Origin: Saprospirales bacterium
GTDB taxonomy: Bacteria; Bacteroidota; Bacteroidia; Chitinophagales; Saprospiraceae
Reading direction: 5' to 3'
NCBI GenBank assembly: GCA_003448025.1
Contig: DLXL01000590.1
Coordinates: forward strand, 1 to 9,605
Length of the DNA: 9,605 nucleotides
Of this stretch, positions 1-5,669 are shown in pieces. The translations under genes and the position numbers were made by a program. The notes below the pieces were generated by a model that was not told the origin of the DNA, searched no databases, and worked only from the letters and a program-made list of their open reading frames with translations. Numbering within the stretch: position 1 is the first letter of the stretch; every line of letters begins with the position of its first letter.

Positions 1-26
1 GCTGGTCTTACGGCCCCGCAGAATGA
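1..26 (+). CDS. Possible 3' end of an off-window gene
   Basis: In the third frame the first bases read W-S-Y-G-P-A-E followed by a TGA at 24-26, so a plus-strand gene may end here. Only seven codons are visible and no family can be assigned. The idea is supported only by context: the hairpin repeat that follows starts exactly at this TGA, just as the copy at the other end of the window starts right after the arcA stop. If correct, the repeat sits between two convergent gene ends. The other forward frames stay open somewhat longer, so this is a weak call. Confidence 0.2.
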
Positions 27-133
27 ATATCCAATATCCAATCTCCAAAATCCAATGTCCATTGTCCAAGTGCTGACGCCCGTCACCCGCACCACTTGGA
101 CATTGGACATTCGATATTGGATATTGGATATTG
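24..133. repeat. Long hairpin-forming intergenic repeat, left copy
   Basis: This is an imperfect palindrome made of TCCAAT/ATTGGA units. Bases 26-42 pair perfectly with 116-132 (17 bp), and 54-72 pair with 93-111 with a single mismatch (62/103). An asymmetric internal loop (43-53 against 112-115) separates the two helices. The apical loop (73-92) contains a further small inverted repeat, TGACG-CC-CGTCA (74-85). The element ends two bases before the stop codon of the plug gene on the minus strand. A 20-base stretch (23-42) recurs exactly at 9564-9583. Its position suggests a bidirectional terminator or a REP/MITE-like element at gene ends. There is no U-tract, so classic intrinsic termination is not shown. 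It contains no coding sequence. Confidence 0.85.
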
Positions 134-134
134 C

Positions 135-1394
135 CTACCGTCTCGCACTAATGAGTGTTACAGCACCCATGAGCCTGTCGAACCTGGCGCCGAAGGGGCG
201 AAAATACACCAGGATGGTGTATTGGTTTCCGGTGGCGTACCAGTTGCCTTCAAAACCATCCAGGTCAGGTTTGCCCGTTTGAGCATCTACAACCATATAT
301 TGATAATCATAATGCCCTTGTTTGAGCCAGGCTTCACACCAGTATACCCGCGCCTGTTCATCGTATTGCATTTTGAATTCCGGCTTTAGCTGCCAGTCAC
401 TTAATTCTCCAAATACATACACATCCGATCCATCAAGTTCCTGATTTTGTTTCATGGAAAACAGCACCGCGGCGTAGTCGCATTGTAACAGGGTTTGATT
501 GGCATTCAGGTTATCTATCACAAAGCGCCCATCAGCATCCGGCCTGAAAATGACCGGACGATCGTATCTGGACTCATCCGGCTGGAGTGTAACTTCAAAG
601 TAGGTGGGTTTTTCTGAGATACCCCGTACAAACTCTCCCCGGTAATCGAAGGAGCGGATATCAAAGAAACGAAATTCTTTGCCGGCGCGGAAAATGATCA
701 GATCCTGATAATCGAACACCAGGTTGTCGCCACGCGTGATGAATGGCTTAAGAGGCCCCAAAGCGTTGTCCCAGCGACCGTTTTGCAGCACAAAAGCTTT
801 TACATCATTTTGCGGCATGGATACACGCACCCCTTTTGGAATCACGGTAAAATCGATTTCATGATGGGTGTCCAGCTTGTCTACCTGGGAAGTGCGTACA
901 AACTCTGCATCAATCCGCCAAAGTGGCTCCACAACCAAAAACCTTCGGGAAAGTACCAAACGGTCATCTTCTGTATCAAATACCTGGAGTATGTAGTTCC
1001 CGGAGCGCGTCCAGCGCATATTCTGGTTTGGCAGGCCCAGTACATAATGGGTATACTGGGCAAGGGTATTGAACGAGGTGGAAACATTGATAATCCGATC
1101 GTCGGTAAAACCATCTATGTATTCATTATCACTCAAATCAGAGCGTTGCCAATCACTGTCGCAATGGATCAGGGAATATTTGTAGTCTTTCAAAGCATCG
1201 CCCATATGGTCAAACTGCAACACCAGGGTATTGTTCCCGGTATTGATATTTACAATAGGCATAGACAAAGGGGAACCTGCAAGGGTGAGCTGAACAGAGC
1301 AGATATCCGGATCCAGCATTTGGTTGTTCATCTGTGCCGAAAGGAACAGCGGAAGGCACCATCCAAGGAAAGTTGAAATAAATTTTTGACGCAT
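135..1394 (-). CDS. Type IX secretion system plug protein (DUF5103 family)
   Basis: The 419-residue protein matches the DUF5103 family, renamed T9SS plug after the Flavobacterium johnsoniae protein that seals the SprA translocon when PorV is not bound. It would act at the periplasmic side of the outer membrane. Residues 1-20 form a signal peptide (MRQKF, hydrophobic core, cleavage after LSA before QMNN). The N-terminal domain shows the family hallmarks: HCDSDWQRSDL (77-87), EYIDGF (91-96), YTHYVLGLPN (114-123) and SGNYILQVF (131-139). The C-terminal part (about 325-410) has the FGELSDW, EGNWYATGNQYTILVYFRP and RFDRLMG signatures. The length is normal and nothing looks broken. The ATG at 1394 is chosen because the signal peptide follows directly. 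It lies 33 bp downstream of the pseudouridine synthase gene on the same strand, so the two are probably co-transcribed. The function is inferred from family similarity by eye. Confidence 0.88.
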   Translation of the reverse strand: MRQKFISTFLGWCLPLFLSAQMNNQMLDPDICSVQLTLAGSPLSMPIVNINTGNNTLVLQFDHMGDALKDYKYSLIHCDSDWQRSDLSDNEYIDGFTDDRIINVSTSFNTLAQYTHYVLGLPNQNMRWTRSGNYILQVFDTEDDRLVLSRRFLVVEPLWRIDAEFVRTSQVDKLDTHHEIDFTVIPKGVRVSMPQNDVKAFVLQNGRWDNALGPLKPFITRGDNLVFDYQDLIIFRAGKEFRFFDIRSFDYRGEFVRGISEKPTYFEVTLQPDESRYDRPVIFRPDADGRFVIDNLNANQTLLQCDYAAVLFSMKQNQELDGSDVYVFGELSDWQLKPEFKMQYDEQARVYWCEAWLKQGHYDYQYMVVDAQTGKPDLDGFEGNWYATGNQYTILVYFRPFGARFDRLMGAVTLISARR

Positions 1395-1427
1395 AGTTTG
1401 TTCGATGGTATTGGGGTTAGGGGAAAG

Positions 1428-2066
1428 CTAAACCATCCAGGCATCCCATGGCGCTTCGATTTTCATGTCGGCGCCAGTTCGGGGATGACGGAAGCATAAA
1501 CGAACAGCATGCAATTTGATTTCATGTTCCCGCCAAAATTGTCCTCCATACAGTACATCTCCATAGATCGGACAACCTATGTGAGCCAATTGCGCCCGGA
1601 TCTGGTGAAAACGACCGGTTTCCGGTGTAATGTCCAAAATCGCCTGCCCATCGCGTTTTTCGATTACTTTATATTCCAGTGCACAAGGCTGTGTATCAGG
1701 CGTATATTGGTCAAAGACCAGCGCTTTTTTTCCGGTTTCATCCCGTTTTAACCAATGGGATAAAACGGCTGAATCTTTATCCGGCATTTTTTCTACCAGA
1801 GCTTGATACGTTTTTTGTACCAAACGTTGCTCAAACTGTCGCATTAATTCACTCAAAGCGGATTTGGATTTGGCCAATACCAATACACCGCTGGATGCAC
1901 GATCGAGGCGATGAACTGCGCGCAGGTACAGCCTCTTTTGGGTTGCCCCGAATAATTCCATCGCCAGCTTTTCTGCAGAGGGGTGGGGAGCATTTCCGCT
2001 TTCAGTGGAAAGTCCTGCGGGTTTGTTGAGGACCAGGATGTCCGCGTCTTCAAAAAGGATGTTCAA
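1428..2066 (-). CDS. RluA-family RNA pseudouridine synthase
   Basis: This 212-residue cytoplasmic enzyme would isomerise uridine to pseudouridine in rRNA or tRNA; the target site cannot be read from sequence. The catalytic motif HRLDRASSGVLVLAKS is at 52-67, with Asp55 the expected nucleophile. The start LFEDADILVLNKPAGLST (4-21) is the usual N-terminal strand of the RluA fold, and GRFHQIRAQLAHIG (151-164) followed by PIYGD (166-170) is the conserved C-terminal motif. There is no N-terminal S4 domain, so it belongs to the short RluA/TruC-like group. The start is a TTG: an in-frame TAA lies only four codons upstream and no ATG is available before the conserved IL-EDADILVLNKP segment. It begins 128 bp from the divergent DUF3089 lipoprotein gene and leads into the plug gene. 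Confidence 0.93.
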   Translation of the reverse strand: MNILFEDADILVLNKPAGLSTESGNAPHPSAEKLAMELFGATQKRLYLRAVHRLDRASSGVLVLAKSKSALSELMRQFEQRLVQKTYQALVEKMPDKDSAVLSHWLKRDETGKKALVFDQYTPDTQPCALEYKVIEKRDGQAILDITPETGRFHQIRAQLAHIGCPIYGDVLYGGQFWREHEIKLHAVRLCFRHPRTGADMKIEAPWDAWMV

Positions 2067-2105
2067 GCAAAGAAATTTTTATCAGGGTCATGCGTTTTTG
2101 CGTTG

Positions 2106-2113
2106 CAAACCTA
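2106..2113 (-). promoter_or_regulatory. Candidate Bacteroidota -7 promoter element for the rluA-like/plug unit
   Basis: Read on the minus strand this is TAGGTTTG, an exact match to the TAnnTTTG -7 consensus of Bacteroidota sigma-ABfr promoters. It lies about 40 bp before the TTG start of the pseudouridine synthase gene. A TTG that could serve as the -33 element is at 2139-2137, but the 23-bp spacing is longer than the usual 19-21. On the plus strand, TATGTTTC at 2168-2175 is a one-mismatch candidate for the divergent lipoprotein gene, with no good -33 partner. No start site data support either. Confidence 0.35.
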
Positions 2114-2194
2114 CTCGTATTTTGTGGTTTTTGTAGCAAGAACGATCCATACCCTAAAACTCCTGCGTATGTTTCGCACTTAATTTCAGATAGC

Positions 2195-3226
2195 ATGTCA
2201 AAACTTTCCTGCTTACTCTTTTTTTCCTGCTTTTGGATCCTTTATTCGTGTGGATCTGTTAAACCCCGTACCACCTTTGATCCGGCTAAAGTACCCGCAG
2301 CTCCTGATTATACCTTGAAGGAAAACTGGGCGGCATTGCCCGATAAGTCAGATCCGGCTGATCTCACGCCAAATCCGAAAAAGGCGCCTGATTTGCAAAA
2401 GGATGCACCTGTTGATGTCTTTTTCCTGTATCCAACCACCTATACCGGCGATTTGCGGCATCAACGAAACTGGAATGCAGCGATGGACGACGAGCGGACC
2501 AACCGCAAAACCGACAATGGCAGCATCCAGTATCAGGCTTCTATTTTTAACGGCGCCGGCAGGGTGTTTGCACCGCGTTACCGGCAGGCACATCTGCATG
2601 CTTTTTATACCAAAAAAGACACTGATTCTGCAAAAAAAGCACTGGAAGTAGCCTATTTAGATGCAAAAGCGGCCTTTTTACATTACCTCAAATACTGGAA
2701 TAATGGCCGGCCATTTATTCTGGCCGGCCATAGTCAGGGCGGTTTGCATGTCAAAACCCTGCTCCAGGAATTGGTAGAGGGCAAAGACCTGGAACAACAA
2801 TTGGTGGCGGCTTACATCGCAGGTTGGCCGGTAGCCGCCAGTGATTTTAAACAGCTTAAACCTTGCGAAAAACCGGATCAGGTAGACTGCTATTGTACCT
2901 GGCGCACCTGGGAGCGGCGGTTTGGAAAAAGAGTGAAGCAGGATCAAAAAACGGTTTGCACCAACCCTTTGACCTGGACCACTACCCCTGAGCAATATGC
3001 GCCTAAAACCTTGAACAAAGGGGCAGTCATCCGACCCTTTAACCATATCTACGAGCAATCAACGGATGCCGAAGTTTACAAAGGAATTTTGCTGGCATCC
3101 AAACCCAAATTCAAAGGCAGCATCTTGTTTTTTTCCAAAAACTATCATGCAGGCGACCTGAATCTCTACTACATGAATGTACGGGAAAATGCACAGGAAA
3201 GGGCAAAGGCTTTTTTCAGGCGGTAA
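2195..3226 (+). CDS. DUF3089-family alpha/beta hydrolase, lipoprotein
   Basis: The 343-residue protein belongs to the DUF3089 family (alpha/beta hydrolase fold; substrates unknown, esterase or lipase-like chemistry expected). The core begins VDVFFLYPTTYTGD (73-86), followed by the family signatures QASIFNGAGRVFAPRYRQAHL (about 114-134) and ALEVAYLDAKAAFLHYL (149-165). The nucleophile elbow is GHSQG (178-182, Ser180). The likely catalytic His is His318 in NYHAGDLNLYY near the C terminus; the acid residue is not certain. Residues 1-18 are a hydrophobic signal sequence ending in a lipobox (LYS-Cys19), so the mature protein is probably lipid-anchored and periplasmic or surface exposed. The ATG at 2195 is preferred over an in-frame ATG 35 codons upstream (2090) because only the former puts the signal sequence at the N terminus. 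Four Cys in 224-255 could form disulfides. It is divergent from the pseudouridine synthase gene and convergent with 3280-5544. Confidence 0.88.
   Translation: MSKLSCLLFFSCFWILYSCGSVKPRTTFDPAKVPAAPDYTLKENWAALPDKSDPADLTPNPKKAPDLQKDAPVDVFFLYPTTYTGDLRHQRNWNAAMDDERTNRKTDNGSIQYQASIFNGAGRVFAPRYRQAHLHAFYTKKDTDSAKKALEVAYLDAKAAFLHYLKYWNNGRPFILAGHSQGGLHVKTLLQELVEGKDLEQQLVAAYIAGWPVAASDFKQLKPCEKPDQVDCYCTWRTWERRFGKRVKQDQKTVCTNPLTWTTTPEQYAPKTLNKGAVIRPFNHIYEQSTDAEVYKGILLASKPKFKGSILFFSKNYHAGDLNLYYMNVRENAQERAKAFFRR
2703..2731 (+). repeat. 11-bp perfect GC-rich hairpin inside the hydrolase gene
   Basis: ATGGCCGGCCA (2703-2713) and TGGCCGGCCAT (2721-2731) are perfectly complementary across a 7-nt AT-rich loop. 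Each arm contains the palindrome TGGCCGGCCA, so the DNA also reads as a direct repeat with two FseI-type octamers 17 bp apart. It encodes the residues just before the GHSQG nucleophile elbow. Whether it has a role, such as pausing translation, or follows from codon choice is unknown. Confidence 0.85.
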
Positions 3227-3279
3227 ACAGTACCGGGGTTGATCCAATGGAAATAAATGATAATAGATCCATCGCAAAG

Positions 3280-5544
3280 TTATTGGGTTGGTGCGCACAT
3301 GGGCATATTTGATGCTGCAAACGGAAGTTTTTGCATTGGAAGTTTGGTGTAGCCGTCGGCTCCTTCCTTAAGGAGTAGCAACTGGTTGGGTTCGATATTT
3401 TTATAAACCTGGGTAATGCCACTGGTTGGCCAGGTGATGCTGATTTCATCAATGACGGATGCTTTTCCAATACCAATTTCCCTGCGCAATGGGCTGGAAC
3501 CAAAACTGCCACCCGAGTTCAATTCGCGGTACACTATTCTGGTTTTACCATTTTCCTTGAAGGTCAGGGTGATTTTAGCGCCAATGGAAGCACGGTTTGA
3601 TTTCGTGCCAATGATTTTAAGGTAAATCCAATTGTTCTGATTCTGTCCGGGGTTGAGATACATGGCGTTGGGATAGGCATCTCCACGGAATGCGCCACCC
3701 AGATCGGTATGGATGTCCTGATCCCCATCGTTGTCGAAATCTGCGAAAGAAACGCCATGGCCTTTTTGCAAATTTCCGGTTCTGGAAGAAACCGTGGCAT
3801 CCCGAAAACCAGTTCCGCCGATGTTTACCCAAAGCTTGTTGGACACCAGCGACATAAAGCTGGGGTTGCCGGTACTGAGGTAAAAATCCAGCCAGCCATC
3901 GTTGTTGATATCGCCAAAATTGGCGCCCATGGCAAATGCCACTCCCTTCAAGCCCATGGCTTTGGTGGTATTGGTGAAGGTTCCATTACGGTTATTATGG
4001 TACAAAAATGCCTTACCGGCAGGGTCGCTGGAGGGCTCTAATGCATCTTTTGCCGCATAATAAGACAAGGCCTTGTCGAACTCATAATTGCAAACAAAAA
4101 TATCCAGCCATCCATCGTTGTCGTAATCAAAAAACCAGGTGGCAAAGCTCCGGTACATTTCTTTATCAAAACCGGCCTGCTGGGAGGCATTTTCCAACAC
4201 CAGTTTGCCATCCACCAGGCCTTTGTTGCGCAACAGCAATTTGTGGCCGCTCATGGATGAAATAAACAAGTCAGGCCAGCCATCGTTGTCGAAGTCGCCG
4301 GAAGCAACACCCTTCACAAACAAGCTGATGTTAATCCCCCAGGCATCTGCCATATTTTTAAACGTGCCATCACCCTGATTGATGTAAAGCTCACATTTGC
4401 GGGGACTTTTATCACTTTGGCTTTCATTTCCAATAAACAAATCTACCCAGCCATCGCGGTTAAAATCATTCCAGGTTGCTGCCTGAGTTGGGTTAAAACT
4501 CAAAATACCGGCATCAATGGTAACATCCGTGAATGTGCCATCGCCATTGTTGCGCAGCAATGAATTGGGCTGATCTCCGGTAGGCCCCTCTTGTCCCTGC
4601 CAGGCGCCCCTAAGCACCAGTATATCCAGAAAACCGTCGTTATTGTAATCGGTTTGCTGGATATTCAAACCTCCTTTGATCGCATTTAGTCCGGATCGCT
4701 CAGACCAGTCGGAAAAAGTGCCATCGCCATTGTTGTGGAAATAGTGCATGGGATCTTCCAAATCCCAGGCGGAGGTAACGAGATCCAGAAAACCATCGTT
4801 GTCAAAATCATCGGCAATACTGCCGCCGGCCCGGTTATTCACCTGCACTTTCAAGGCAGCAGCGCATTCCACAAAAGGTTTTATCACATAATCTGCCTGA
4901 TTCAATCCGGCAATAAGCCATTTGGTTGGAACCTTGGAAGGGTATTCTCCCAGAGTCATATAGGCTATATTGAGCAGCCAAATGGCATCGTATTGTTTGG
5001 GGTCCAATTTGAGCAAGCGTTCAAAGGTCTCAACGGCCTTTTGCGCCGGCGCTTTGTCCTTGTGTATGCCTTTGCCTTTAATAGGCATGATACAAGACTC
5101 TGAAGAGTGCCCTTTCACACAATTGTTGCGTTCGGCCAGGCGCATATAAGCTGTACCTAAATAGGGTAATACCACTTTCAGGCCTTCCGGGCTGGACTGC
5201 AGGGTTTGGGCGGTATTTTCCAGCATGGCCACAGATTGAACCTCATCACCATATTCAAGGAGGAAAATAGCCTTTTTGACCAGGGTAGTCAACTGCACAT
5301 TCGGGTCCCGGGTAGTGGCCAGAATGGAATCGCATTGAATGATCTTGGCCATAGCTGCAAAATTGTTGTTGGGGGTATCAATTTTGCGGCGTGTATCTTC
5401 CAGAATTTGCAACATTTTCTGGTGGCCATTCAAGAGTTCTTTACTGTGTTGAATAGTGCGACTTTTATTGCACGAGATACAAAGGAGCAAAAAAATCAAA
5501 CATCCTGCCGGCAGGCGGGTTGGAGAAAAGAAGTAAGCAGACAT
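3280..5544 (-). CDS. CRTAC1-like lipoprotein with seven FG-GAP repeats and ASPIC/UnbV domain (paralogue 2)
   Basis: The 754-residue protein is exported and probably lipid-anchored: its signal sequence ends in LCIS-Cys25. Residues about 30-215 are helical and TPR-like, with the motif C142-x2-GH-x4-C151 followed by IMP, and the WLLNIAYMTLGEYPSKVP block (189-206). Seven calcium-type loops of the form DxDxDGxxD follow: DDFDNDGFLD 245, TDYNNDGFLD 298, NDFNRDGWVD 359, GDFDNDGWPD 416, FDYDNDGWLD 472, GDINNDGWLD 544 and ADFDNDGDQD 601. With the accompanying NNGDGTF turns, this fits a beta-propeller of the VCBS/FG-GAP kind. An ASPIC/UnbV domain (about 673-728, LNSGGSFGSSPLRREIGIG) and a tail ending MPMCAPTQ close the protein. 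No ligand or enzymatic activity is known for such proteins. It is the downstream member of a tandem pair with 5670-7976. A palindrome-derived RLPAG lies in its signal peptide. Confidence 0.88.
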   Translation of the reverse strand: MSAYFFSPTRLPAGCLIFLLLCISCNKSRTIQHSKELLNGHQKMLQILEDTRRKIDTPNNNFAAMAKIIQCDSILATTRDPNVQLTTLVKKAIFLLEYGDEVQSVAMLENTAQTLQSSPEGLKVVLPYLGTAYMRLAERNNCVKGHSSESCIMPIKGKGIHKDKAPAQKAVETFERLLKLDPKQYDAIWLLNIAYMTLGEYPSKVPTKWLIAGLNQADYVIKPFVECAAALKVQVNNRAGGSIADDFDNDGFLDLVTSAWDLEDPMHYFHNNGDGTFSDWSERSGLNAIKGGLNIQQTDYNNDGFLDILVLRGAWQGQEGPTGDQPNSLLRNNGDGTFTDVTIDAGILSFNPTQAATWNDFNRDGWVDLFIGNESQSDKSPRKCELYINQGDGTFKNMADAWGINISLFVKGVASGDFDNDGWPDLFISSMSGHKLLLRNKGLVDGKLVLENASQQAGFDKEMYRSFATWFFDYDNDGWLDIFVCNYEFDKALSYYAAKDALEPSSDPAGKAFLYHNNRNGTFTNTTKAMGLKGVAFAMGANFGDINNDGWLDFYLSTGNPSFMSLVSNKLWVNIGGTGFRDATVSSRTGNLQKGHGVSFADFDNDGDQDIHTDLGGAFRGDAYPNAMYLNPGQNQNNWIYLKIIGTKSNRASIGAKITLTFKENGKTRIVYRELNSGGSFGSSPLRREIGIGKASVIDEISITWPTSGITQVYKNIEPNQLLLLKEGADGYTKLPMQKLPFAASNMPMCAPTQ
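5504..5515. repeat. CCTGCCGGCAGG palindrome in the start of paralogue 2
   Basis: This is a perfect 12-bp palindrome extended on the right by CGGG. On the minus strand it is translated as part of the peptide RLPAG (residues 10-14) in the n-region of the signal peptide. The other paralogue has no equivalent sequence. From memory, palindromes of this CCTGCCGGCAGG type recur in many Bacteroidota genomes and give RLPAG-like peptides when they fall in genes; a genome count would be needed to show that here. Confidence 0.6.
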
Positions 5545-5602
5545 GCTGGGTATGGAAAGATTTATTGCCCACCCGGATCAGGCCAGGTGTGCAGGTAAAC
5601 AC

Positions 5603-5649
5603 CCGGTCTTTGTTCCACGATGCTTTTATGGATCGGGAACAAAGACCGG
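5603..5649 (-). terminator. Strong stem-loop between the two propeller paralogues
   Basis: CCGGTCTTTGTTCC (5603-5616) pairs perfectly with 5636-5649 (14 bp). A further CGAT/ATCG helix (5618-5621 with 5632-5635) continues the stem after a bulged A at 5617, leaving a 10-nt loop. It starts 21 bp after the stop codon of the upstream paralogue, in the 125-bp gap before the next gene. No U-tract follows on either strand, so it may be a terminator, a partial attenuator that sets unequal expression of the two genes, or an mRNA 3'-end stabiliser. Confidence 0.65.
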
Positions 5650-5669
5650 ATTGTGTGTAAAAGGAGGGG

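Noticed and set aside
24..133. CRISPR array or simple microsatellite
   Set aside because: There are no regularly spaced identical repeats with unique spacers, and the arms pair as a hairpin instead of forming a direct-repeat tract.
783..1376. 197-codon plus-strand open frame opposite the plug gene
   Set aside because: It is antisense to a gene with clear family motifs, has no recognisable domain and no start context; a shadow frame.
2090..2194. Upstream ATG giving the DUF3089 protein a 35-residue extension
   Set aside because: The extension would place the signal peptide and lipobox internally and overlaps the divergent promoter region.
3247..3272. ATGGA...TCCAT inverted repeat between the convergent gene ends at 3226 and 3280
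   Set aside because: Only five base pairs with a 16-base loop and no U-tract; too weak to call a terminator.
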